Positions 25,576-34,138 of a stretch of DNA of 64,000 nucleotides are shown piece after piece. Below the pieces are notes generated by a model. The model did not search any database and had not been told where the DNA came from. It worked only from the letters and a program-made list of their open reading frames with translations. The stretch comes from Tellurirhabdus bombi (lineage in GTDB: Bacteria; Bacteroidota; Bacteroidia; Cytophagales; Spirosomataceae). The translations under genes were made by a program, and so were the position numbers. The stretch lies in NCBI RefSeq assembly GCF_021484805.1, contig NZ_CP090557.1:4104001-4168000 (forward strand), written 5' to 3'. Every line of letters starts with the position of its first letter. Position 1 is the first letter of the stretch.

Positions 25576-26957
25576 TGATAAATATCCGTACAAGGCTCAC
25601 TTACCAATTTGTAATTTTAGTTACGGCCATTTTATTATTTTTTTCAGTAGGGGTTTATTTTTTCAGTAAATTGTATCTTGAAAAACGTTTTTTCAAGCGC
25701 CTTCAAGACCGTGCTCTCACTACAACTGCGCTACTTTTTGATTTAAAAGCAACGAATTCAGCCGTTTTGAAATTAGTTGATTTATCAAACAACGATCCAC
25801 TTAGCAACGAAAAAATATCTATTTATAACGATACATCAAAAAAAATAATCTTCTCCACGAATCCTGCTAATTCTCGCTTTCATGAACAATTCATCCCTCA
25901 ATTGACTGCGGGGAAAGAAACCACTTATATTCACTTTGGAGAATACCAAATTCTGGCCATCCATTTGCCCAATAAAGGGGAAAGTAATTGGGTCATTGTC
26001 AGCGGTATTGATCAAACAGGTAAGGATGCGCTTGACGATTTAAAAAAGATCTTGATTGTCATGGTCGGTGCCGGAATCCTTTTACTGGGAATTTCGGGTT
26101 GGTTTTTTGCAGGTCGTGCGTTGGCACCTATGTCTACCATTATTCACCAGGTGAACGCTATCTCACCGGTTAATGTAGAAAAACGGGTTGAGCATCCTAA
26201 TCGCTCCGATGAAATTGGTTTATTAGTAGCTACCTTTAACCAGTTGCTAGATCGAATTGAACAGGCATTAACGACCCAAAAGATATTTATTGCGAACATC
26301 TCACACGAATTAAAAAACCCCCTCACCAAAATTTATTCACAAATAGACGTTGCTCTTATTCAAAAACGAAGCCCGGAAGCTTATCAAAAAAGCCTTCACT
26401 CGCTACAGGAAGATACGCATACACTAATCCAACTGACCAATACGCTGCTGGACTTAGCAAACACGGCAGCCAATTCCTCCCACCTGAAATTAGAGCCGGT
26501 TCGAATGGATGAGCTGCTTTGGGAGACCAAAATGCAGTTGCAAAAGTGGCACGAAGATTACCGGATCGAGATAAATTTCAGCGATTTTCCAGAAGATGAA
26601 GAAGCACTTCTGATCCAGGGCAATCCAGCTTCGCTCAAAGTCCTCTTCATGAACTTGTTGGATAATGCCTGCAAGTTTTCCCCTCGCAAAACAGCTATTA
26701 TTGACTTTTCTGCCTCGAAGAGCAAAATTCGGACCTCCATCTTTAATGAGGGCCCCCAGATTCCAAAGGCTGATTTAGCGCTCATTTTTCAACCTTTCTA
26801 CCGCAGTAACGCAACTGCTCAAGCCAGTAAAGGGCACGGTGTTGGCCTTGCCATCGTTTCACAGATCACGCAAATTCACCGGGGTGAGATTGGTGTTAAC
26901 TCTACTACAAAAGGCACCACTTTCACGTTAATCTTTCCTAGCGCCGCCACATTTTAA
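25575..26957 (+). CDS. HAMP-containing sensor histidine kinase
   Basis: Membrane sensor kinase of 460 residues partnering the regulator just upstream. Two transmembrane helices lie near residues 9-30 and 155-180, enclosing a periplasmic sensor of about 120 residues. A HAMP linker follows (about 180-232). The dimerisation box is FIANISHELKNPLTKI with the phosphorylated His near 243; the N-box is NLLDNACKFS and the G2 box is GHGVGLAIVSQI. The start overlaps the upstream stop as TGATG: an ATG at 25575, or GTG at 25572. The first third is very A+T-rich, while the kinase core from about 26400 has the average composition of the window. The stimulus is unknown. Confidence 0.93.
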   Translation: MINIRTRLTYQFVILVTAILLFFSVGVYFFSKLYLEKRFFKRLQDRALTTTALLFDLKATNSAVLKLVDLSNNDPLSNEKISIYNDTSKKIIFSTNPANSRFHEQFIPQLTAGKETTYIHFGEYQILAIHLPNKGESNWVIVSGIDQTGKDALDDLKKILIVMVGAGILLLGISGWFFAGRALAPMSTIIHQVNAISPVNVEKRVEHPNRSDEIGLLVATFNQLLDRIEQALTTQKIFIANISHELKNPLTKIYSQIDVALIQKRSPEAYQKSLHSLQEDTHTLIQLTNTLLDLANTAANSSHLKLEPVRMDELLWETKMQLQKWHEDYRIEINFSDFPEDEEALLIQGNPASLKVLFMNLLDNACKFSPRKTAIIDFSASKSKIRTSIFNEGPQIPKADLALIFQPFYRSNATAQASKGHGVGLAIVSQITQIHRGEIGVNSTTKGTTFTLIFPSAATF

Positions 26958-26994
26958 GGTAAATTTAAAGTCAGTTTAAGTCCCCCTTAAGTTC
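26953..26994 (+). promoter_or_regulatory. direct repeats, probable response-regulator box
   Basis: Four copies of a TTTAAG-like unit: TTTAAGG, TTTAAAGTC, TTTAAGTC and CTTAAGTTC. Their AAG triplets start at 26956, 26968, 26978 and 26989, so spacing is 10-12 bases, one DNA turn. OmpR-family regulators bind such direct repeats. The first copy overlaps the kinase stop; the array ends just before a weak -7-like sequence GTTCTTTG (27002-27009). Confidence 0.55.
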
Positions 26995-27033
26995 ACTTCT
27001 CGTTCTTTGTACCTTCAGTGATGCATTCTCATT

Positions 27034-27990
27034 ATGGAAGTTACAAGTCAAAGCACCAGTTCAAATCAGGATATAGTTAAAGTTACAATAGGCGTTTTGG
27101 TTGGCGTTTTATCCCTTCTGAGCTACTTATTTCTAGGCTCCAGAAATGAGACCATTGAGCTGCAAAAATCACTAACTACAAAAGTTGAAGAGCTTTCCAG
27201 CACTCAAACAAAATTGGACTCGATCTCTAAAGTTTTGGATGAAAAGATAATAGAAGTTCGTCAATTGGGGGGCAGTATTGCGGAATTAGAGAATATCAAA
27301 TCGCAATTGGAAAGAGATAAAGAACGATTTAAATATGACTTTGATTTTTCAGTAAAAAAATACGAAAATAAAATCAAAGACTATGAAAATTTTCTAGTAT
27401 CTAAAACGGAAGATATACGTAAAATTAAAGAAGAGAATGGCTCTTTATTAAGCAAAGCGCGTCTTCTGGAAGAAGAAAAGAAAATCGCTATTAATGAGAT
27501 AACAGATCTTAAATCGGAGAAAGAAGCCCTTAGAAAAACTGTTGCTGATTACACGGTTCAGAATGATGACTTGAAATATAAAGTCACACTCGCTTCGGCA
27601 ATGAAGGCCATAAATATACAAACAGCAGCCTTGTCTTCCAAAGGCAAAGAACGTAGCGGCGGTTCTTATAAAGCTTCACGCATTGATCGGCTGAAAATAT
27701 CCTTTATTATGCCTTCCAATCCAGTTGCTTACAAAAACAATAAGGATATTTATGTTCGTATTTTAGACCCCAATGGTAGCGTTTTGAGTGAAAACGGTGT
27801 TGGCGGAACCCTTTATTTTAATGGAGATGAAATTGGTTATAGCGCAAGGCAACCGGTTTACTTTGAAAACAATGATCAAAAGGTAGACGTTATTTATCGT
27901 AGAAACCTTGACTATAAACCAGGCAAATATACAATTGAGCTATACACCGAAGGCTTTAATATTGGCAATGGTAGCTTTGAAGTAAAATAG
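27034..27990 (+). CDS. unknown membrane-anchored coiled-coil protein
   Basis: I do not recognise a family. The 318-residue protein has one hydrophobic helix at residues about 14-35 (VKVTIGVLVGVLSLLSYLFL), then a long charged coiled coil (about 40-190) and a small C-terminal globular part (about 205-318) rich in beta strands, with VYVRILDPNGSVL-like and PGKYTIELYTEGF segments that suggest an immunoglobulin-like fold. Such a layout suits a protein that spans from the inner membrane into the periplasm. It follows the two-component pair and the direct repeats, so it is a likely target of that system. The gene is A+T-rich. The EEP gene follows after 60 bases. Confidence 0.8.
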   Translation: MEVTSQSTSSNQDIVKVTIGVLVGVLSLLSYLFLGSRNETIELQKSLTTKVEELSSTQTKLDSISKVLDEKIIEVRQLGGSIAELENIKSQLERDKERFKYDFDFSVKKYENKIKDYENFLVSKTEDIRKIKEENGSLLSKARLLEEEKKIAINEITDLKSEKEALRKTVADYTVQNDDLKYKVTLASAMKAINIQTAALSSKGKERSGGSYKASRIDRLKISFIMPSNPVAYKNNKDIYVRILDPNGSVLSENGVGGTLYFNGDEIGYSARQPVYFENNDQKVDVIYRRNLDYKPGKYTIELYTEGFNIGNGSFEVK

Positions 27991-28050
27991 CCTCTTTATT
28001 GATAGCTAGTTGTATATTGATTAAAAAGTAACTCACCAAATTATAAATAG

Positions 28051-29202
28051 ATGAACTTTAAACAACTAATTATAGCTCTAGGGGAGTTTTTAAAGCTTTC
28101 AAGCAGTATATTAATTAAATACAGCCAATTAGTCCTTCGTAAATACCGTCAGTTTCCATACTCTTATTCTGCCCTTATTTATTTATTTATTACGGTAGCG
28201 TTCTCTTACCATCCCGTTTTTAGTCATTGGGTAACGGGCTTTGTGATGATGAGTTTACCAGTAGCGACAGTAGTAGGCTTTGTAGCTTGTATATACCTAT
28301 TTTATAAAAAGCAAAAGGTTATTGCTACAGCGGGAATTGTTTGGGTGCTATTTACTTTACCTGTCGCAAAACGAATATTTGGAACCGGTAATGGAACTGC
28401 TGATTTGATTACAGCGCCCGCCTTAAAAGTATTAAGTTTTAATAGTGAATGTTTTGAAAACCCTACTCACGATGTAAATTTTGCTGATTTAAAAGCTGAC
28501 ATCGCCTGCTTTCAAGAATACTCCCCTAACAAAGAAATTGAAAATCAATACACTGATAAGCTAGCTAAATTATCCTGCTTTGACGCAGATAGAGAAATTG
28601 GCTTAGCCCTTTTTTCTCGTTATCCAATTGTTAATCAATATGGGCGCATCTGGGCTCGTGATAACGGACCCGATATTAATGGCTTTTTGTGCGCTGATAT
28701 TGCCTATGGTCTAGATACTGTTCGGGTTGTTAATGTTCATTTGTGGTCTATGGGCGTACGCATTAACCAAGCGATTGATGCCTTGAAAGATGAAGATTTC
28801 AATCTTTTTACCTTTGAAATACTTGATACGTTCAAACGCTTGAAAGAAGGCTTTGAGAAGCGGGACGAACAAGTTAAAGAAGTAGAATCATATGTAGCTG
28901 GGAGTCGATATCCCGTGATTATCTGTGGCGATTTCAACGAAATTCCTTTTAGCTACTCGTACGGCAAACTCAGTCTGAGTTTCCGAAATGCGTTCGAAGA
29001 GGCGGGTGAAGGGCTTGGTTTTACGCTTAATCGCCACCCCTATTGTGCCCGTATTGACCAGCAATTTTTTAGTGCTGACTGGCAGGTAAAATCATGCCAG
29101 ACCATGCCGAGCATTACTTTCTCTGATCATTATCCGCTGGTAGCGCAGTATATTTTGAAAAAGCCACTTAGCATGCGCCCTCAGTTAGCGGTAAAAAAAT
29201 AG
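28051..29202 (+). CDS. membrane-anchored endonuclease/exonuclease/phosphatase-family protein
   Basis: Protein of 383 residues with hydrophobic segments near residues 40-55, 60-85 and 90-110, then an EEP-fold domain. Catalytic motifs are complete: SFNSE near 130, CFQEYSP near 152 with the metal-binding Glu, VNVHLWS near 230, CGDFNE near 291 and SDHYPL near 358. Enzymes of this fold cut DNA, RNA or phospho-lipids; the membrane anchor, with three helices, places the active site probably on the outer face. It lies behind the coiled-coil gene and ends at a clear terminator. The gene is A+T-rich in its first two thirds. Confidence 0.88.
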   Translation: MNFKQLIIALGEFLKLSSSILIKYSQLVLRKYRQFPYSYSALIYLFITVAFSYHPVFSHWVTGFVMMSLPVATVVGFVACIYLFYKKQKVIATAGIVWVLFTLPVAKRIFGTGNGTADLITAPALKVLSFNSECFENPTHDVNFADLKADIACFQEYSPNKEIENQYTDKLAKLSCFDADREIGLALFSRYPIVNQYGRIWARDNGPDINGFLCADIAYGLDTVRVVNVHLWSMGVRINQAIDALKDEDFNLFTFEILDTFKRLKEGFEKRDEQVKEVESYVAGSRYPVIICGDFNEIPFSYSYGKLSLSFRNAFEEAGEGLGFTLNRHPYCARIDQQFFSADWQVKSCQTMPSITFSDHYPLVAQYILKKPLSMRPQLAVKK

Positions 29203-29534
29203 CCACATTAGCTCTTGATTATTCTTAGGCAAGCCCAAAAGCTTGCCTATTTTTTTGATCATCATTTCAAGAAAAACCAATCTTAGAATTGAACATTTTT
29301 TAACTATTCTAATAATAATCTTTTATTTATCAGACATTAATATATAAAAGTAAGCCCATTTAATCGGAATGCCACGACGGAATAACCTATATAATATTGT
29401 CTGTATAAATATTTTCTATATTGAGCCAGCTTTACAGATAGAGCATAATCAGACTTAATAAAAATTTATCTTTTGCATTTTCTTAAAGCTGATAGCAATT
29501 GTCTCATCATCTATTCACAGCACTACGACGTTTT
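29203..29534. other. 332 bp A+T-rich gap before the curlin-repeat gene
   Basis: It contains the terminator at 29226-29256, then about 280 bases of very A+T-rich DNA with no credible gene. TTATCTTTTGC near 29469-29479 is one base longer than the -7 consensus and could belong to the curlin-repeat promoter. Confidence 0.5.
29226..29256 (+). terminator. terminator after the EEP gene
   Basis: TAGGCAAGC (29226-29234) and GCTTGCCTA (29241-29249) pair perfectly around six bases and are followed by seven T. Confidence 0.9.
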
Positions 29535-30596
29535 ATGAGAAGAATTTATCTTTCGGGTTTCCTTTTCTTTATGATGGCCACCGCAGCGACTGCCCAGACC
29601 AATCGCTTAACTCTTGATCAGCATGGTTATGGAAACTCGGCTCATGCTACCCAGGTTGGATTTCAAAATGTAAGTACCATCATGCAGGCACCATCTTCGC
29701 CTGACCCAACCGCGATGGGGGCCAATTACAGTTTTCTATATGCCGGCGGTGTTGGTAATACGACTACCCAAACCCAGTTGGGCTTCTCAAACGCTTCCTC
29801 CCTATTTTTATCGGGGCCAACTTCGGTTGATGGAATTGACAATAGTGAGAATAATCTTGTTACCATGAACCAGGTCGGAAGTTACAATATGTCTACTGCT
29901 GATCTTTTTGGAAATGGCAATAAAGTTGACGTAAACCAGCAAGGCGTTAACAACTGGAGCTATCTGAATCTTGTTGGCGTTTATGCGTTTGGCAACATGA
30001 ATGACAATAACGTCGGCTTAGACCAATCCGGTGAAGACAACGTCTTTACGGCTAGCCTACAAGGCAGTTCCAATGACCTCTTTGTTACTCAATCAGGATT
30101 CGGCAATACATCAGGCACCTTTAATGATAAGGTTAACACAGGTGTTGCCATTCGTGGCGACGAGAATCTGGTTGATATTTTTCAGAACGGAACAGGCAAT
30201 TCTGTCCAGGTGAGTGTGCAAAATAATTTGAACCGGACCCTGATTGAGCAATTTGGTGCCAGCAATTCCATCCGCGTTGCCCAGAATGGAGATAGTCCCG
30301 ATGGAGGTAACCTGGCAGGCGTGAGACAAACCGGAAATGGGAATGATATTACTGTTACTCAGAACAATACCTACCAGACTACCCTGCTTGAACAGTATGG
30401 CGACGACAACGCTGCAACCATTACCCAATCGGGCAGCTTTCACGAAGTGAGTGGTTTGGGTGGCTCGGGCACTCCGGTTGCCCAACTAGGAAATTCCAAC
30501 CAATTAGCCATTATTCAAACAGGGATCGATGGTCTGGTTCAGCTTCAGCAAGCTGGTAATGGCAACACCGGAATTGTTACTCAAAACAATTATTGA
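29535..30596 (+). CDS. curlin-repeat (CsgA/CsgB-like) secreted protein
   Basis: Secreted protein of 353 residues from the ATG at 29535, with a signal peptide at residues 1-21 (ending ATAQ). The mature part is built of degenerate curlin-type units with Q-x-G-x2-N followed by an outer Q: examples are LDQHGYGNSAHATQVGFQN, VTQSGFGNTSG, VRQTGNGNDITVTQNN and LQQAGNGNTGIVTQNNY. I count around 12 or more Q-G-N cores. Such repeats form beta-solenoid amyloid fibres (curli). Gln, Asn and Gly dominate; Cys is absent. No csgE, csgF or csgG homologue is in the window. It stands alone with its own terminator. Confidence 0.85.
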   Translation: MRRIYLSGFLFFMMATAATAQTNRLTLDQHGYGNSAHATQVGFQNVSTIMQAPSSPDPTAMGANYSFLYAGGVGNTTTQTQLGFSNASSLFLSGPTSVDGIDNSENNLVTMNQVGSYNMSTADLFGNGNKVDVNQQGVNNWSYLNLVGVYAFGNMNDNNVGLDQSGEDNVFTASLQGSSNDLFVTQSGFGNTSGTFNDKVNTGVAIRGDENLVDIFQNGTGNSVQVSVQNNLNRTLIEQFGASNSIRVAQNGDSPDGGNLAGVRQTGNGNDITVTQNNTYQTTLLEQYGDDNAATITQSGSFHEVSGLGGSGTPVAQLGNSNQLAIIQTGIDGLVQLQQAGNGNTGIVTQNNY

Positions 30597-30602
30597 TATA
30601 CA

Positions 30603-30645
30603 AGCTGGTAACAGAGGAACCATTCCCGCGTTACCGGCTCTTTTT
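30603..30645 (+). terminator. terminator after the curlin-repeat gene
   Basis: AGCTGGTAAC (30603-30612) pairs with GTTACCGGCT (30630-30639), with one G-U pair, followed by CTTTTT. It touches the stop of the convergent kinase gene. Confidence 0.7.
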
Positions 30646-32641
30646 ATGCGGGCAGATACACAACAAATGTCGCTCCTTTTCCCGGTTGGCTGCTTGCCGT
30701 GATGGCTCCACCGTGATTAATAACCACTTTTTGACAGATTGCCAATCCAATACCCGTTCCAGAGAAATTAGAACGTCCGTGCAATCGTTGAAAAATCTCA
30801 AAAATTCGGTCCAGATACTTTTCATCAAAGCCAATACCGTTATCAGCAACGCTAATTTGATGAAAGCTCGTTGCCTGACTGGCTGGTTTTAGGTTCTGCG
30901 GCAGTTCAGTAGCCGAAACCAAACGGTAGCCAATGTGTATTTGAGGCACGACATCAGGAAGGTGAAACTTAATGGCGTTGGAAATTAGATTCTGAAAGAG
31001 CTGACTCAACTGCAAAACATCCCCGTTAAGTGTGGGCAAATCGTCGATCTGCATATGCGCCTTTTCGTGATAAATCTGCACTTCCAGATTTTCCAGCACT
31101 TGATGGATCAATGCTCCCAAAGAAATAGGCACAAAAGCCTGTTGATGGGTCGTGAGTCGGGAATAGGTTAGCAGATCCCGTATCAGACCTGACATTCGCT
31201 CTGCTGCCGAAGCCATCCGCTTGATCAAACTCACCACGTCTGCGCTCAACTCAGCCGTGTATTGGCTTTCTAGAATATTACTGAAAGACTGAATTTTACG
31301 CAGCGGTTCCTGCAAGTCATGGGAAGCTACGTAGGCGAATTGCTCCAGGTTTGTGTTGGAGCGTTGCAGGTTCTGAACGGCCTGACTCAACTCAAGGGTA
31401 CGCTGGGTAACCTGCTCTTCCAGGTGTTCTGCCTGCTTTTTCTCTAAATCAATATCAGCCACGGTGCCGACAATCCGGATTGGGTTCTGCTGCTGGTCAA
31501 AGAAGATTTTACCGTAAATTTTGATCCAGTGTAGCGTTTGATCCGGCCAGACAATTCGCACTTCCAGCTGTAAGGAACCTGTTTTAAAGGCTCTTTCAAA
31601 TTCCTGACGGGCTCTTGGCTGATCCGGCAGATAGATCTGGTTAAATGAGTCTGTATGTATCCAATTCGGCTGAAGGCTTTCGTAGCCAAAAATCTGATCA
31701 TGACGCAGCGAACGCGTACTGCGCTTGTGAACTATATCAAAATCCCAGTTCCCCAGGCCAGACGCTTCTAAAATAAGATTAAGGCGCTCCTGGCTTTCTT
31801 CGATTTTCTTCCGGGCATGCACTTGATCGGTAACATCAATCGCAACCACACTGATGCCCGTAACTGTTCCGCCTGCTTCCCGAAGGGGTTCATACAAAAA
31901 GTCGACGTACCTTTCCTCTAACTGTCCGTTACGTGGTAAGGTAATGGGCCGGTCATAGGCCACGAATCGTTGACCCGTATGATACACACGGGTCAACAAC
32001 TCTTCCAGCCCCTGCCCTTTCGCTTCGTGTAGCCCTTCGAAAATTGGCTTATTCAGCACATCCTCGGACTTCTTACCCCAAATTTCAAGGATGCGTTCAT
32101 TGGCAACTTCAACAACGTGTTCAGGGCCTATCAAAGTAGCAACAGCAACGGGCGCTTGGGTAAATAGTTCATTAAGACGCTGCTGATAGCGCGCAAGTTC
32201 CTTTCTACCCAACTCCTCTTTCTGCTGAAGCAGGACTTTATCCGTAATATCCGCTGTCGTGTTCAGAATAAAAGCGACCTGTCCATCACCACCTAAAATA
32301 GGCACATTGGTGTTTGACCAGTAAAACGGCGTTAACAGGCCAGTTTCAGGCACCAGAATATCGTACTTATAAACGGGTAAATCGACTTGTTTTTTTGTCT
32401 CAATAACGCTCATGAATGCCTTATAGGCACTCAATGCACCACTTGGGTCACTTTCGTTGTCAGGGAAAACTTCAAATACGCCTTTACCGATAATATCCTC
32501 CCGTTTAGTCCGCGAAATTTCAAGGTATTTATCGCTCACGGCTAAGATCGTAAAACGGGGCGGGTCCGCCTTAATCACTAAAGAATTGGCCGATTTTTCA
32601 AAAATAGCCAGCAGCGAAATGGCGTCAAGCGAATCTTTCAT
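30644..32641 (-). CDS. PAS-domain sensor histidine kinase, soluble
   Basis: Histidine kinase of 665 residues without transmembrane helices. Three PAS-type domains fill residues about 10-410 (the first with FTILAVSDKYLEI, the second with PVAVATLIGPEHVVEVAN, the third with GNWDFDIVHKRSTRSLRHDQ), then a coiled segment and the H-box YVASHDLQEPLRKIQSFSNI near residue 440. The ATPase domain shows NLISNAIKFH, DNGIGFDE and GTGIGLAICQKVV. It is of the phytochrome-like HisKA/HATPase group typical of Spirosoma relatives. No response-regulator gene is adjacent. The ATG at 32641 is preceded by GGAAGG five bases upstream, which supports it over the GTG at 32653. Confidence 0.92.
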   Translation of the reverse strand: MKDSLDAISLLAIFEKSANSLVIKADPPRFTILAVSDKYLEISRTKREDIIGKGVFEVFPDNESDPSGALSAYKAFMSVIETKKQVDLPVYKYDILVPETGLLTPFYWSNTNVPILGGDGQVAFILNTTADITDKVLLQQKEELGRKELARYQQRLNELFTQAPVAVATLIGPEHVVEVANERILEIWGKKSEDVLNKPIFEGLHEAKGQGLEELLTRVYHTGQRFVAYDRPITLPRNGQLEERYVDFLYEPLREAGGTVTGISVVAIDVTDQVHARKKIEESQERLNLILEASGLGNWDFDIVHKRSTRSLRHDQIFGYESLQPNWIHTDSFNQIYLPDQPRARQEFERAFKTGSLQLEVRIVWPDQTLHWIKIYGKIFFDQQQNPIRIVGTVADIDLEKKQAEHLEEQVTQRTLELSQAVQNLQRSNTNLEQFAYVASHDLQEPLRKIQSFSNILESQYTAELSADVVSLIKRMASAAERMSGLIRDLLTYSRLTTHQQAFVPISLGALIHQVLENLEVQIYHEKAHMQIDDLPTLNGDVLQLSQLFQNLISNAIKFHLPDVVPQIHIGYRLVSATELPQNLKPASQATSFHQISVADNGIGFDEKYLDRIFEIFQRLHGRSNFSGTGIGLAICQKVVINHGGAITASSQPGKGATFVVYLPA

Positions 32642-32734
32642 AGTACCTTCCACTAACGATGAAGTAGAACCGAGAACTAAAGGTTAGGTTTTCTCTTTTT
32701 CAGAAGCGGCATTGAGAACGCTGAAAATCAGGCC

Positions 32735-33958
32735 TTATTTTTTGTCAATTCGGTATAATCTACCCTGGTCTGTAATGGCGTATAAGGCGCCATCTTTGCC
32801 CTGCGTAACATCCCGGAAACGCTGGTACTGATCGGCCAGTAAGCGCTCTTCACCGACTACCTTATTGTTTTCGATCACTAGCCGCACAATGTGCATCCCA
32901 CTAAGGCCACCAATGAACAGGTTGTTTTTCCATTCCGGAATTCTATCCCCGCTGTAGAACGTCATTCCGCTTGGTGAGACAACCGGGTCCCAATAATAAA
33001 CAGGTTGCTCAAGGCCTTCTTTTTGCTGAATGGCCGTGCCTACTTTGTCGCCGCTGTATTCTATACCATACGTAATGGTAGGCCATCCGTAGTTCTTGCC
33101 TGGCTCAATCCGGTTGAGTTCATCGCCACCTCTTGGACCAAATTCATGTTCCCACAGGTCGCCCGTTACTGGATGAAAAGCGAGTCCCTGCACATTCCGG
33201 TGACCGTATGAATACAGTTCTGGTTTAGCGTTGGCTTTGCCTTCAAACGGATTTCCAGCTACGGGTTTACCTTCCTTGGTAATCCGAATTACTTTTCCCA
33301 GACTGGAATTTAGTTCCTGCGCTTGGGGTCTGGTTACTTTATCAGAACGCTCTCCGGTACTGATCACCAGATTTCCAGCTTTGTCGAAGAGGATTCGTCC
33401 GCCGTAGTGCAGTGTCCCTTTGTAAGCCGGAGTAGCCTGGTAAATCACGGTAGCACCTTCAATCTTCTTCTCGTCGGCAGAAAGCTTTCCTTTGGCCACA
33501 GCCGTCAGATTTCCTTCGGGAAGGGCTTCTGAAAACACCCAATAGATCATGCGATTTTGCTCAAACGCGGGATCGACCCGAATCCCCAGAAGGCCGCCCT
33601 GTCCATCGGAATTGACGGCGGGTATGCCCGTGATTGGCTCACTCAATTTCCCTGCTGCCGTTGCGATGCGCATCGTGCCTTTTTTCTCGGTGATGATGAG
33701 TCGGCCATCGGGAAGGCTGGTTAAACCCCAAGGACTTTTCAGGTCACTGGTCAGTACTTTGCCTTCGTAAGCGGTGCTTGTTTTTACACCCGCCACTCTT
33801 GTCTGACCGGGAAATGCCGATTTATAGTCTGAGTTGGGCTTTTTGGTTTCTACCGGGGCCCCATCACCCTTAAGCGCATTTGTTTTTTCAGAAGACGTTT
33901 GCCCGCAGGCAGCCAGAGTAAACGTTACTCCGGAAATAAACATTAAAATAGTTCTCAT
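32735..33958 (-). CDS. PQQ-dependent sugar dehydrogenase-like lipoprotein (YliI/sorbosone type)
   Basis: Exported soluble aldose dehydrogenase of the PQQ-binding beta-propeller family, about 407 residues. Residues 1-18 end in the lipobox TLAAC, so it is a lipoprotein. Family signatures are SPWGLTSLPDGRLIITEKKG near residue 75, LLGIRVDPAF, NLVISTGERSD, HRNVQGLAFHP and ELNRIEPGKNYGWPT. It oxidises sugars in the periplasm and passes electrons to the respiratory chain. The frame is open to 34018; ATGs at 33973 and 33958 are both possible. A -7 box (TATTTTTG, 33998-33991) lies just upstream. Confidence 0.9.
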   Translation of the reverse strand: MRTILMFISGVTFTLAACGQTSSEKTNALKGDGAPVETKKPNSDYKSAFPGQTRVAGVKTSTAYEGKVLTSDLKSPWGLTSLPDGRLIITEKKGTMRIATAAGKLSEPITGIPAVNSDGQGGLLGIRVDPAFEQNRMIYWVFSEALPEGNLTAVAKGKLSADEKKIEGATVIYQATPAYKGTLHYGGRILFDKAGNLVISTGERSDKVTRPQAQELNSSLGKVIRITKEGKPVAGNPFEGKANAKPELYSYGHRNVQGLAFHPVTGDLWEHEFGPRGGDELNRIEPGKNYGWPTITYGIEYSGDKVGTAIQQKEGLEQPVYYWDPVVSPSGMTFYSGDRIPEWKNNLFIGGLSGMHIVRLVIENNKVVGEERLLADQYQRFRDVTQGKDGALYAITDQGRLYRIDKK

Positions 33959-33990
33959 CGTTGGGGTTTCCATTTCGGTGAATGTAGCGT

Positions 33991-33998
33991 CAAAAATA
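33991..33998 (-). promoter_or_regulatory. -7 promoter box (TAttTTTG) of the sugar dehydrogenase gene
   Basis: Minus-strand TATTTTTG matches TAnnTTTG and lies 17-32 bases upstream of the two possible starts. No -33 box at ideal spacing. Confidence 0.4.
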
Positions 33999-34138
33999 AG
34001 TATTTTATCAAGACGCATTCTACCTTTGAAAACAATCCGAGGATAAAGCTATTTCCTACATTTTTAGGACGATTATTTTCGCAACTTTCCGCCGGACTAA
34101 TAAGCCGAAATTACAGCCTTGTGGCCGAAAAGGACGGG

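Noticed and set aside
24895..30596. Idea that the A+T-rich region is a prophage, integrated element or known defence island
   Set aside because: No integrase, transposase, att-like direct repeats, tRNA at the border, or known defence domain pair was seen. The EEP fold alone is not evidence for defence.
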